The notes: generated from the sequence alone by a model not told the origin. 45,827 nucleotides of DNA from Bacteroidaceae bacterium (GCA_017628775.1 JAGBYN010000100.1:1-45827); one strand, 5' to 3'; shown: positions 8,876-17,641, counted from the stretch's first letter. Numbers and translations: made by a program.

Positions 8876-10237
8876 TTATTGATTTGAAGTTGGTATTAAA
8901 ATCAAGCGAAAGCCTAAATCTGCATTATAATAATCTGATGAATAATCTGTTAAAGTTTTTTCTAACAACAAAGACGTTTCACCAGTATTGTACGCTCCTC
9001 CACATATATAATATTCTCCATCTTCGTTAGCACTTGAGGTCCACTCCCATACGTTTCCACTCATATCGTAAAGCCCCAATTCGTTGGGTAGCTTACGTTT
9101 CACCTGTTGGGAACTATTAGAATTTGCAGAATACCACGCTACATTTGAAGCTATATTGCTTCCTGCATAGAGATAATTTAATGATTTGCACCCTCCCTTT
9201 GCGGCATACATCCATTGTTCTAACGAAGGAAGTTTGAAATTTAAAGTTGTTAGTTTATTTAACTTGTCTATGAGTGTAGTTGCATCGTTATAAGATGTAG
9301 TGTATGGATATAAAGACGTACTTGTTGACTTATTTATAGCATGATATAAACTATTTGTAGTTTCTGTTTCTGCCATCATATAGAACCCACTTTCATGTCC
9401 TACTACAGGCATCATCTTGAATTCAACAGTTCCTACCTTTACATAGAATCCTTCTTGCCAGTTCAAATGTGCACTATCCGTGGGGATTGCCATAAATCCA
9501 CTTTCTCCAGCTTTCAAGAAATCAGAAGAACAAGTACGATAGTAAGCAATGTTGTTGCCACAAATACTTAAGTGCTCATCACCATCATCAAAGTACCCAT
9601 AAATATAGGGTGTGCTTCCAGACTTCTCAACCTTTGTGTGTAATGCTATTTTCGTTGTTGTATAAGTGTTGAGTTCTGGACTATAACCAGTGTAAGTTGT
9701 CAAACCTGTAATTGAAATAGAATCTTCAGAAGCGCCAGTAAAACGAATACGTCCCATTTTGGGTTTTAGTGTTGCAACAACAAGCACCCCTTCCTCATTG
9801 TTGGTATATGAGGCTTCTAATGCTTCATAAACACAAGTATTCTCATCCAGAGCAACAACAGCAGAACTTATTTGCTTAGGATTTTCAAAGAATCTTGCCT
9901 CGCACTTTAAATTTTCACCAGCAGGCAAATTTCCACTATAAGTAACGAACCAACCTGAAGTTTCACTAAAAGTTGCCTCTCCTGTGATGTAAGTCTTTTC
10001 GTTTTTGAAACGTAAGAAAACCATATCACCATCCTGCCACTTTGTTTCCGTTGCATTTCTGGCATTATTTACACCACCATCGTACCCCTCTATAGAACCC
10101 ACAAATGTCATAGGACAAGTTGTTTTTTGAGGTTGCAATTCAGACTCGGAAAGAATTTCTTCTGTACATGAAATAGTAGTCAGACTACACACGCATGTTA
10201 AGATTGTTGATCTAAAAAATAAAGATAGCGTTCTCAT
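8876..10237 (-). CDS. Lipoprotein with fimbrillin-like N-terminus and FGE-sulfatase-like C-terminus
   Basis: 453 residues. The N-terminus has a lipoprotein signal with lipobox TISC near residue 24, so it is probably anchored to the outer membrane. Residues about 40-200 resemble the fimbrillin-like (Mfa/FimA-type) fold of Bacteroidetes surface proteins: CPMTFVGSIEG, WQDGDMVFLRF, KPKMGRIRFTG. Residues about 300-447 are a formylglycine-generating-enzyme/SUMF1-type domain: PSLEQWMYAAKGG, ELGLYDMSGNVWEW (GNVWEW 394-399), CGGAYN (412-417) and LGFRL (441-445). The paired active-site cysteines of true formylglycine-generating enzymes are not seen, so a binding role is more likely than catalysis. Third gene of the operon, 20 bases behind the BACON gene. 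Confidence 0.82.
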   Translation of the reverse strand: MRTLSLFFRSTILTCVCSLTTISCTEEILSESELQPQKTTCPMTFVGSIEGYDGGVNNARNATETKWQDGDMVFLRFKNEKTYITGEATFSETSGWFVTYSGNLPAGENLKCEARFFENPKQISSAVVALDENTCVYEALEASYTNNEEGVLVVATLKPKMGRIRFTGASEDSISITGLTTYTGYSPELNTYTTTKIALHTKVEKSGSTPYIYGYFDDGDEHLSICGNNIAYYRTCSSDFLKAGESGFMAIPTDSAHLNWQEGFYVKVGTVEFKMMPVVGHESGFYMMAETETTNSLYHAINKSTSTSLYPYTTSYNDATTLIDKLNKLTTLNFKLPSLEQWMYAAKGGCKSLNYLYAGSNIASNVAWYSANSNSSQQVKRKLPNELGLYDMSGNVWEWTSSANEDGEYYICGGAYNTGETSLLLEKTLTDYSSDYYNADLGFRLILIPTSNQ

Positions 10238-10257
10238 AATTGTTTATTTGTGATTTT

Positions 10258-12945
10258 TTAATTCCAATTTTTATCAGCCGAATAACCCTCTTTATCTAAT
10301 CCTGATTTTGAGTTATTCTGCTTATCGTGATTTTTATCGCCCGTGTAAGAATCTTTAGAAACGTTGCTATTGCCATTCTTATTGGCGTCATAATCATTGT
10401 CTGAAGAATGACCCTCTTTACCTAAATCCGAATTCGGGTTATTCTGCTTATCTTGATTCTTATCATCTGTGTAAGAATCTTTAGAAACGTTGCTATTGCC
10501 ATTCTTATTGGCATCATAATCATTATCTGAAGAATGGCCCTCTTTATCTAAATCCGAATTCGGGTTATTCTGCTTATCTTGATTCTTATCGTCTGTATAA
10601 GAATCTTTAGAAACGTTGCTATCGCCATTCTTATTAGCATCATAATTTTCGTCTGAAGAATGGCCCTCTTTATCTAAATCCGAATTCGGGTTATTCTGCT
10701 TATCTTGATTCTTGTCGTCTGTGTAAGAATCTTTAGAAACGTCACCGTTCCCATTGTTATTTGCATTATAGTTATTGTCAGCAGAATATCCAGTTCGTTC
10801 AATTGTAAGTTTTTGATTCGTTGGGTTATTCCAGTTCTTATCCGAACTATATTTTGTAACGATAAGAGTAACAGAAGAACCCGATGAGTCATTCCAATTT
10901 GTATCAGAATCGTAATAATTGATATCCAATTCAAAGGAATCACTGCCATCATCAAAATTAGTGTCGTCATTAAAACCTTGTTTGATAAATGCGCCTCCTT
11001 CACCTAATTGGAATACTGGTATTGACAGAGTGTAAGAACCTTCTTCAAGATCAGTCAACATAATAGTTACTTTACCCGTTCTATGTTCTGGAGTTAAATT
11101 CTTTAAGGCAACTACATTAAAAACATTGCCCACTTGTTGAACTCTGAACCATGAATCCGAACAATCAATTTTGTAAGTACCATCCGTTGTAACAGTTATA
11201 TCTTGCGATTTTCCACCTTTAGCATAAAACAAGAGCTCTTCAGAGTCAATACATAGCATGCGCGCTTTTTGTTTAATTTCTACACGTAGGTTATCCCCGT
11301 TCTCTGTATTAAACAAAAACACTGCAGAGCGATCGTTCACTGAAGGATTGTCTTTTGCTGTTATGATGATATCCTGAGTTCCTTCTCCTTGCATTGCAGA
11401 GAAAGTTAACCATGATACGGCATTCTCAAATGCTATAGTCCAACGATCGTTTGTCGACACGGTTAACACCAAAGAACCTCCCCTACTCTCAAAGGAAAGT
11501 TCCTCATTTGAGATATCAAAGTATTTACCTTGCTGAATGACCTGTAATGGGAGCGTTTTATCACTCATAGATAAATCAATAACACCTATTCGCTCAGAGT
11601 AGTTTTTATTCTCATTGACAGAAACATCTATCGTAGAATTACCATATGCCGATTGGGGCGTGTAGTTCAGCCAGTTGGTTAATGAATTTGCATGCCACTT
11701 ACCATCACTCTCTATATTAACGGTTTGCGTTGAAGCCTTATCGTCAAAGTATAAAACAGAAGTTCCTATGTTAAAACACATTCCGCTTTGGTTAACACTA
11801 ATAGATGCGCATAAATCCAAACCACTTTGGAAGATTTTCAAAGTCCCTGTTCTTCCGTTAGTACTAGTATTTTCTTCTACCTCAATTTTTATTTTTTTAG
11901 TTCCTTCTCCACTTGTAACAGAAGCGATTAACCATGGAACAGAAGAAGAAACTTCCCAAGTGGCGTTACTTATGATTTCAATTTCTTGAGAATCACTTTT
12001 ATAATTAAAAGAGAGTTCATTCAAATCTGTTCTTAAATAAAGCCCCTCCTGTTTCACTGGAATCTGCAACTTTTTTTGGTCGCCAACATAAAGAACAACA
12101 AATCCAGTCCTTTCATTTATCGAAGTATTGGGTGCTACACTGATCTCCAATTTTGCCTCACCAGCAATGCCTTGAGTAGGAGATACTTCAATCCAACTCT
12201 CAGATGTTGAGGCGCTCCATTTTGTTTCTGAAGTTATGGTAATAGTTGCAACACCTGCTGTTTGTGTAAACTTTATTTCGTCCGTAGAACCGTTTAGCAA
12301 GGCCACTTCTTGGTAAATCGTTATAGAACGACTCTGCATCCCATAAATATTGGAAGCAGGGTTTATATACACAGTTCCCTGCCTACTATATTGCCCTTCA
12401 TTCGCACTCACATCCAAAAACAATTGATTGCCTTCCTTACGAACTGTTATCCAATCATTTGAACTTTGATATTTCCAATCATAATTGGCGATAACATCTA
12501 CAACCAAAGAATTACTACCCCCTGACAAATTGAATACAGTTTCAGATAATTGAATATTTGGACGTGCATAATCCTGCGTTATAGATATTGGCGTCCTATA
12601 ATACCAATCTTCTACGGTAGATTCTAAAGTAATAATCCCTAATCGTTTTTGATCTGCATAAGGATTTTCTGATGCCGAAATAGTAATGCTTTCAGATGTA
12701 TTACCTGACATTTTAGAAAGCGAAATCCATTCTATAGAATCCTCCAAAGCCCAAGGTGTTTCTACACTCTCTATTTTTATTATTTCAGAATTATCGTTAT
12801 ATGAATCAAGAACGATCTTTGTCTTTGATGGTTTCAAATAACGAGGCACTTTAGACACAGACAATTTGTTGTCTTCATTGAAATAACTTTCTTCACAACT
12901 TGTGATAAAGAGACTTATAAATAGAATTGTAATAAAAGTTCTCAT
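10258..12945 (-). CDS. BACON-repeat lipoprotein with acidic 21-residue tandem repeat tail
   Basis: 895 residues. It has a lipoprotein signal (FITSC, Cys17) followed by about seven BACON-type immunoglobulin-like domains (roughly 44-650). They are recognisable by the recurring pattern of a Trp pair (as in TKWSASTSESWIEV), then a turn, then an R-x-G strand and a T-Q or K-Q ending (as in SINERTGFVVLY and IPVKQEG). Residues about 655-895 are an Asp/Asn/Lys-rich repeat of 21 residues headed by Y/H-S-x-D-x-N-Y/W; the stop codon cuts the last unit after eight residues. BACON domains are common in Bacteroidetes surface and mucin- or glycan-related proteins. A binding role on the cell surface is therefore plausible but not shown. 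Second gene of the operon; its start is three bases after the PEGA gene's stop. Confidence 0.88.
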   Translation of the reverse strand: MRTFITILFISLFITSCEESYFNEDNKLSVSKVPRYLKPSKTKIVLDSYNDNSEIIKIESVETPWALEDSIEWISLSKMSGNTSESITISASENPYADQKRLGIITLESTVEDWYYRTPISITQDYARPNIQLSETVFNLSGGSNSLVVDVIANYDWKYQSSNDWITVRKEGNQLFLDVSANEGQYSRQGTVYINPASNIYGMQSRSITIYQEVALLNGSTDEIKFTQTAGVATITITSETKWSASTSESWIEVSPTQGIAGEAKLEISVAPNTSINERTGFVVLYVGDQKKLQIPVKQEGLYLRTDLNELSFNYKSDSQEIEIISNATWEVSSSVPWLIASVTSGEGTKKIKIEVEENTSTNGRTGTLKIFQSGLDLCASISVNQSGMCFNIGTSVLYFDDKASTQTVNIESDGKWHANSLTNWLNYTPQSAYGNSTIDVSVNENKNYSERIGVIDLSMSDKTLPLQVIQQGKYFDISNEELSFESRGGSLVLTVSTNDRWTIAFENAVSWLTFSAMQGEGTQDIIITAKDNPSVNDRSAVFLFNTENGDNLRVEIKQKARMLCIDSEELLFYAKGGKSQDITVTTDGTYKIDCSDSWFRVQQVGNVFNVVALKNLTPEHRTGKVTIMLTDLEEGSYTLSIPVFQLGEGGAFIKQGFNDDTNFDDGSDSFELDINYYDSDTNWNDSSGSSVTLIVTKYSSDKNWNNPTNQKLTIERTGYSADNNYNANNNGNGDVSKDSYTDDKNQDKQNNPNSDLDKEGHSSDENYDANKNGDSNVSKDSYTDDKNQDKQNNPNSDLDKEGHSSDNDYDANKNGNSNVSKDSYTDDKNQDKQNNPNSDLGKEGHSSDNDYDANKNGNSNVSKDSYTGDKNHDKQNNSKSGLDKEGYSADKNWN
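10261..10788 (-). repeat. 63-bp repeat (126-bp higher-order unit) encoding the acidic tail
   Basis: Nine repeat units, the last truncated by the stop codon. Alternating types begin YTDDKNQDKQNN and HSSDNDYDANKN, so pairs of 63-bp units form near-identical 126-bp tandem copies. Two more diverged units (YYDSDTNWND and YSSDKNWNN) precede them, up to about 10923. The near-identity of the 126-bp units points to recent expansion. Confidence 0.9.
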
Positions 12946-12948
12946 TAA

Positions 12949-14592
12949 TTAATAATATAAGACAAGTCCTAAATTTACATTAAATCCTTCTCCCCATCCT
13001 TTAATCTTGGTTGAAGCGTCTGACAAATGCTTAAATCCCTTTGATTGTTTAATAGGTACAAGATATTCGGGTGAAATAGACATTCCCCAATGTTTGCTTA
13101 ATGCAATCGAAATTCTACTACTTACAATAAGGCTTTGACAATTACTATCAACCACGACAGACGACAAACCATTAACATCATCGTTTAGTTCTTTTTCTGT
13201 TATACTGATATGCTGAATGCCTAGTTGAGGCGTTATTCGAAGTCGTCTTCCTATAGGAATACCATAACCTATTTTTGTCGTGAAGATGCTGCTAATTGAA
13301 TATGAGAATTTGTAAGGTTTCTCACCTTCTTCACTCCAGTACAAAAACTCTTCATTACCCGTTCCGCCTTGATAACTTATATCAAAATTTACATTATTCC
13401 AATAAAAGCCCATAGTTCCTCCAACTGAAGTTGAGTTACCAAGCCTATAGTTCCCCTCAATATAAAACTCATAAGGGTCGTTCATTATGGGATACAGTTT
13501 TATGTCTATGAATGGATTAGAACTATCTAATTCTACAATCTTATCGTATTCTCTATATCCTCTTTTCTGGGCAGTTATGCGATATTTCCCTGTTGTTAAT
13601 TTGTGTTCGTTGTATCGATTTGTGGTACCATAAACGACTTTATGTGTTTCAATATTGTAGATATTGTAGTCGACTCCTTCTGGAGTACTATTAATGGCAT
13701 ATACAGTTTCCCTTACAAGTGAAAAAGCTATATCTAAAGTTTTATTTTCTTCAATATTTATAGTTCTGTATTCGGTTTGGTATCCCTTATGAGAAACCTT
13801 AACTTCATGACTTCCTATTGACAATTCCTTTGGAACCAAATTCGTTCCATCCCACAATCTACCATCCACTTCAACCTTTGGATTATAAAGATTAACATGC
13901 ACACAGAGTTTACCAAGTCTTAAAGCCATATTTTTAATACTTAGATTTTGGGCTTTCTTTTCATCATTAATTAGAAATTGGCCTTCCTGTGGAAAATAAT
14001 TATCAGCTTCTATTTTATACGTGTATGTTCCAAACGATAATTCTTGCGTTGCATTCCCATTTTCATCAAGTTTAACGACCATGCCATTGATGGTTAGTTT
14101 TGGGTTTTTCAATTTAACATTATTCGTAGGAACAATCTGAATATGCAACTTCTGCTTATGCGTATCGTCGTAGTTATTTACAAAAACTTTGTTTGAAGTG
14201 ATTTCCATAACATAAGTTTTTGCTTTTCTAATAGCAATAGGGAAATCATAGTTTGACAAAGACCCTAATTGTTGATGACGAATACTGATATGCTTAATCC
14301 CAAAAGGGACCCACAACCAAATTTCTCCAGTTTTATCATCTTCAATTTTAGTAATCCCAGCAGAACCTACATCAAAAACAAAACCTTTCATCGTGGTTTG
14401 CACACGAATTAGTGCGCATCTATCCCCGTTCTGATCTAACACCGCTGTCTTTTCTTTTTGAGCGGTCAAATCCTTGTCTGCATAAAAAAACCGAGTAACA
14501 GATATTTCTTGGGCACAAACGGTTATGCTCAAGAAAAAGAGAAAGAAAAACAAATATGTGTGCTTATTTAAAAAGATGCAATCCCTAAACAT
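12949..14592 (-). CDS. PEGA-domain exported protein with C-terminal beta-barrel-like region
   Basis: 547 residues. A signal peptide spans 1-28 (long Phe/Leu stretch ending TVCAQ). The central region (about 150-370) has repeated PEGA-like beta segments, for example LTTGKYRITAQKRGYREYDK and the similar LSIGSHEVKVSHKGYQTEYR. The last 170 residues read as alternating amphipathic strands (YRLGNSTSVGGTMGFYWNN..., GINVNLGLVLYY-like ending in aromatic residues), fitting an outer-membrane beta-barrel. First gene of a five-gene minus-strand operon; the next start follows after three bases. It might anchor or display the BACON and FGE-like lipoproteins encoded behind it; that link is inference from context. 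No clear TAnnTTTG promoter was found immediately upstream. Confidence 0.82.
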   Translation of the reverse strand: MFRDCIFLNKHTYLFFFLFFLSITVCAQEISVTRFFYADKDLTAQKEKTAVLDQNGDRCALIRVQTTMKGFVFDVGSAGITKIEDDKTGEIWLWVPFGIKHISIRHQQLGSLSNYDFPIAIRKAKTYVMEITSNKVFVNNYDDTHKQKLHIQIVPTNNVKLKNPKLTINGMVVKLDENGNATQELSFGTYTYKIEADNYFPQEGQFLINDEKKAQNLSIKNMALRLGKLCVHVNLYNPKVEVDGRLWDGTNLVPKELSIGSHEVKVSHKGYQTEYRTINIEENKTLDIAFSLVRETVYAINSTPEGVDYNIYNIETHKVVYGTTNRYNEHKLTTGKYRITAQKRGYREYDKIVELDSSNPFIDIKLYPIMNDPYEFYIEGNYRLGNSTSVGGTMGFYWNNVNFDISYQGGTGNEEFLYWSEEGEKPYKFSYSISSIFTTKIGYGIPIGRRLRITPQLGIQHISITEKELNDDVNGLSSVVVDSNCQSLIVSSRISIALSKHWGMSISPEYLVPIKQSKGFKHLSDASTKIKGWGEGFNVNLGLVLYY

Positions 14593-14647
14593 TGTGTTTA
14601 AAAGAATTACTGCAGGCTACCACACAGGATTTAAAATAAGAAGGCAA

Positions 14648-14818
14648 TCATACAAAAAAGCGTGGAGCCAGCATGTTCGCTCGTTCCACACGTTTAGGCC
14701 TTCGCATTGCCCTATCAATCGAAACGAGCAACGCTGAAGACCCCACGCTGATGAGTATATAGACCACCCCATTGACCACTATGAAGCAGCCAATTAGGAC
14801 AGTATATAAACACCCCAT
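14648..14818 (-). CDS. Possible small membrane protein (56 residues)
   Basis: From the ATG at 14818 the frame starts MGCLYTVLIGCFIVVNGVVY and continues with a second hydrophobic stretch, then a basic Arg-rich tail. This could be a one- or two-pass membrane peptide just upstream of the PEGA operon. A longer in-frame start at 14887 exists. No ribosome site is evident and I know no family, so it may be fortuitous. The remaining bases up to 15056 hold nothing I can name. Confidence 0.25.
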   Translation of the reverse strand: MGCLYTVLIGCFIVVNGVVYILISVGSSALLVSIDRAMRRPKRVERANMLAPRFFV

Positions 14819-15043
14819 GAGGCGTTCCCGTTGCTTTGTTTTTGATTGATAGTCAGAAGTTGCGAAGTTCAAACGTGTCAAAACCAAAGCGTTAGTTACG
14901 CCTTATCTATTATGTATGTTGCAGAACCACCATACCTTTTTTTGAAAAGGCACCAGTGGGTTAGCACTGCAAAATTAAATATTTTATTTAAAATTTCACA
15001 AACTTTCCCACTATTTCTAAAGGTGTAAATCTTTAGAAAAGCT

Positions 15044-15173
15044 AACATGCAACAAATAAAAAAAAGGAAAACCGCAAGTGGTTATTACTAACTACTTGCG
15101 ATTTTCCTTTGGTGCTCGAAGCGGGACTCGAACCCGCACAGGCGTTACTGCCCAAGGGATTTTAAGTCCCTCG
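15044..15173 (-). repeat. Distal direct repeat: tRNA-Leu 3' two-thirds plus terminator
   Basis: It matches 17841-17966 base for base apart from a 4-base indel in the A/T tract and two substitutions in the terminator stem. It covers the terminator and the tRNA-Leu anticodon, variable and T arms. The two copies are about 2.8 kb apart and flank two cargo genes. Confidence 0.88.
15057..15107 (-). terminator. Terminator copy behind the truncated tRNA-Leu
   Basis: On the minus strand GGAAAATCGCAAGT pairs with ACTTGCGGTTTTCC, extended by a GTTA/TAAC pair and followed by T-rich sequence. It is a near copy of the terminator at 17851-17900. Confidence 0.75.
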
Positions 15174-15190
15174 CATCCCGCCATTCGAGC
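15113..15190 (-). pseudogene. tRNA-Leu (TAA) copy with shortened D-arm
   Basis: The acceptor stem (GCTCGAA/TTCGAGC), anticodon arm (AGGGA/TCCCT, anticodon TAA), variable arm and T arm are identical to the intact gene at 17906-17990. The D-arm, however, is seven bases shorter and altered (TGGCGGGATGCG), leaving at most a 2-bp stem. The 3' CCA is encoded here too. Most likely it is a decayed or recombination-derived copy at the far end of the islet. An unusual functional tRNA cannot be excluded. Confidence 0.75.
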
Positions 15191-15663
15191 TCCTTTTTAG
15201 AAACTCTTTATATTTTTGTTAATCAACCTTTTATATGTCCTCAAGGAAGAAATTTCCCTGTTAAAAACTAATCTCGGTTTACTTCTCGGTTTACACACAA
15301 AGTGCAAAACAATGTTATTGTTAATAAAATAGGATTATATCGCAGTCACAAAATTAATAAAACCTTGAGAGTGAAGATTACATCTATATATGATGTTTAC
15401 TACGTCAGAACATTCATTATGCTACCAATATCAACTACAGACATTGTATATTTATGAAATAAGTCCCTAATAATAATTTACAGAACTCCACCTCACGCCC
15501 CCCCAGACGCGCATTATTAAAGTTGTTATAGTCTTGATTATCTGACTTGTGCCTATCTGCCCTTTTATATGGTTGACTTCACGGTTGATTTAGTCAGAAG
15601 TTAAACTTTGCAAAACCTTTTGAGCGCAGATTGATTATTTTGTACTACACAAATGTTAGTCAA
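15191..15663. other. AT-rich spacer inside the tRNA-Leu islet, no gene seen
   Basis: About 470 bases with no convincing coding frame. The nonamer TCGGTTTAC occurs twice three bases apart near 15275-15295. Such short direct repeats can be recombinase arm sites, but no recombinase gene is present and this is only a remark. Confidence 0.45.
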
Positions 15664-16812
15664 TTACATTTTTCCTTGCCATTTTTTATCTGCTACAGGG
15701 CGAATACCCAAACAAGCCGTTCTCCTCCAAGGTTTTAGGATTATTGTGCCACTAGCAATATCATTATCAGGGTTAGCACTTATTGTTATTTTTATTGGAG
15801 TTGTTAACCATAAGTTATGCAACCTTTTTAAATCTGCCTTCCTATTGTACTCAATCTCATGACTATCATCTCCCATTGCCTCTAATATTTTTCTTTGTTT
15901 TTCAAGGGTCTTTTCGTAATGTGGATAAACCTTTTTTCTTTTTTCTTCTTCCATCTTAAAACATTGCTCGAAACTACGGTACTTCCATTCATCGATTGAC
16001 AAATCTACTTTAAAGCGTGTTGCATTTGATTTTATAAATTCCCACCTTTTTTTCTGTTTAGCTGTTAGTGTACTTTCGAATTCAATTTTTTCGTGAAAAT
16101 AAAGAGCAAAAGCTTTCATATTATTTTCTTTGGTAGAAGACCAGAACCTAATTGAATAGTCTGATTCCATTGGAAAAATAATAGAATTACCATTAGGACC
16201 TATTGCCTTTAATGCGAATTGATTAGTTGTAGGAATTATATGTTTTTCCCACTTGCACTTAGTGATTAATTCCTCAAAATCTTCCTTAGTTGGAGTTCTC
16301 CATTTTTCTCCCCAATAATGAGTGGCAGCGTCTTTGCCTCCTATTTCTCCATAATTTGATTTTTTGTATAGATCTCTTATTTTACAGTATTCTTCACAAT
16401 CATAGTCTTTATGCATGATAGTGTTATCATTCCATCGGAAACGATGTGGTAATGAATCGGTAGACCACAACACCGAGAGTCCTAAATCTACCCATCCATT
16501 TCCATTTTTATCTAATGCTTGTTTGGCAATATTCTCGCCACAGCTTCTGCAATAATTTGCGTTATATGGATTAGGAGTACGACACTTGCCACACATTTGA
16601 TATTCATTCACCGTTCCAAACTCATGACGAAAATGGTTTTGACCACATTTATAGAAAATGTCTTTTTCTGAATGAAATGCACTATTGTTTTTGGGCAGTC
16701 CACATTTGGGACAATACCAACTACGAAACGTTTTATTACATATTGGGCATAGCACTTCCATTCCAGACCACGAATGCTCTGCTAACATATAATCTTTAGG
16801 TTCTTTTGCCAT
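15664..16812 (-). CDS. Zinc-ribbon protein with FISUMP-like domain
   Basis: 382 residues. The N-terminal 90 residues hold treble zinc-ribbon-like pairs: CPIC at 22-25 with CPKC at 34-37, then an isolated CG, then CGKC with CRSC. Residues about 100-260 resemble the FISUMP / DUF1566-type fold common in Bacteroidetes: WVDLGLSVLWS, then YWGEKWRTPTKEDFEEL, GPNGNSIIFP and FWSST. The hallmark GIRPV appears near the C-terminus after an inserted charged helical stretch (about 260-330). Start set at the ATG at 16812 because it leaves an 11-base gap to the preceding gene, whereas the longer start overlaps it. Together with the PLD-like gene it forms the cargo between the tRNA-Leu repeats. Shared zinc ribbons suggest the two products act together. 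Function unknown; it has no signal peptide, so it is probably cytoplasmic. Confidence 0.75.
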   Translation of the reverse strand: MAKEPKDYMLAEHSWSGMEVLCPICNKTFRSWYCPKCGLPKNNSAFHSEKDIFYKCGQNHFRHEFGTVNEYQMCGKCRTPNPYNANYCRSCGENIAKQALDKNGNGWVDLGLSVLWSTDSLPHRFRWNDNTIMHKDYDCEEYCKIRDLYKKSNYGEIGGKDAATHYWGEKWRTPTKEDFEELITKCKWEKHIIPTTNQFALKAIGPNGNSIIFPMESDYSIRFWSSTKENNMKAFALYFHEKIEFESTLTAKQKKRWEFIKSNATRFKVDLSIDEWKYRSFEQCFKMEEEKRKKVYPHYEKTLEKQRKILEAMGDDSHEIEYNRKADLKRLHNLWLTTPIKITISANPDNDIASGTIILKPWRRTACLGIRPVADKKWQGKM

Positions 16813-16823
16813 AATAATATCTA

Positions 16824-17561
16824 TTAATAAGATTTTAATCCCCACTCTAATTTATCACTACCGCAGAAGGTACAATATTTCGTGTTTACAATGTCTATCA
16901 AGCTTTCTTCTTGCAAACGCGAGCACTTTTTACAAGTTACCACGATTGAAGATTTCTTATGATGAAACTCCTTTTGCAGTTTTCCACAATGCGGGCAGTA
17001 AACATTATTATAGTCAATATTTTTTTGACAATTTGAGCATTTTTTCGAAGTTGGTACTGTTACTTGTATGGTATTAGCAATGTTATTAGGTGTAGATAAA
17101 GTTTCTACCTTTTGCAGAATGTCAGACTGACAAAATTTAGCTTTCTGATGTTCAAATCTACTTATATATTGAGTAGCGACAGAAGGGTCATTCAAAATAA
17201 GAATATTCTCACTATTATGTGATGCTTTGTACGTCCAATTATATGAACCTGTTATAACCTTTTTGAAGTCTATCACACAAAACTTATCGTGCAATAACTC
17301 CGCGTCTTTTGAAATCTTGAAACATTCGGAACGTCCTATTTGAATTTGACTATAATCGATCCCACTTTGTGAATTAATTTCATCTAACTGTATGATTATA
17401 GACACATAGCAATTCTGCTTTGCCTTTGCAAGCAATGCATTAAACAAATTCTTATTCGTAAACCAAGCTACAGAAACAAAAATGGAATAATGAGCCTGTT
17501 CTATTTCATTAAGAATGCGCTGTTCTATATTTTCAAAAATAACTTCAGTATTATTTGTCAT
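16824..17561 (-). CDS. Phospholipase D-like putative nuclease with zinc ribbons
   Basis: 245 residues from the ATG at 17561. It has a single PLD catalytic motif: His91, Lys93 and Asp98 (HDKFCVID), then Gly105-Ser106 and Asn108 (GSYN), matching HxK(x4)D(x6)GSxN. Single-motif PLD enzymes work as dimers; many are DNA or RNA nucleases. The C-terminal 75 residues have two Cys4 zinc ribbons (CSNC...CPHC and CKKC...CTFC). The in-frame extension to 17669 passes the candidate promoter and is not used. It has no signal peptide, so it acts in the cytoplasm. It is the first gene of a two-gene unit with the FISUMP-like protein. A defence nuclease role would fit but is inference. Confidence 0.82.
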   Translation of the reverse strand: MTNNTEVIFENIEQRILNEIEQAHYSIFVSVAWFTNKNLFNALLAKAKQNCYVSIIIQLDEINSQSGIDYSQIQIGRSECFKISKDAELLHDKFCVIDFKKVITGSYNWTYKASHNSENILILNDPSVATQYISRFEHQKAKFCQSDILQKVETLSTPNNIANTIQVTVPTSKKCSNCQKNIDYNNVYCPHCGKLQKEFHHKKSSIVVTCKKCSRLQEESLIDIVNTKYCTFCGSDKLEWGLKSY

Positions 17562-17641
17562 GCTATTTAAAAAGATATATAAAATCAATAACACATTTTC
17601 GTTATGTTTTTGCTCACCACTTGTGTAGCGTAAAATTGTTG

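Noticed and set aside
8876..10237. Possible diversity-generating retroelement target (FGE-like domain ending in LGFRLI)
   Set aside because: DGR targets often have this fold, but I see no reverse transcriptase and no template repeat with adenine-specific differences in the window.
15270..15300. Paired TCGGTTTAC nonamers as recombinase arm sites
   Set aside because: Only two copies and no recombinase gene nearby; kept as a remark only.
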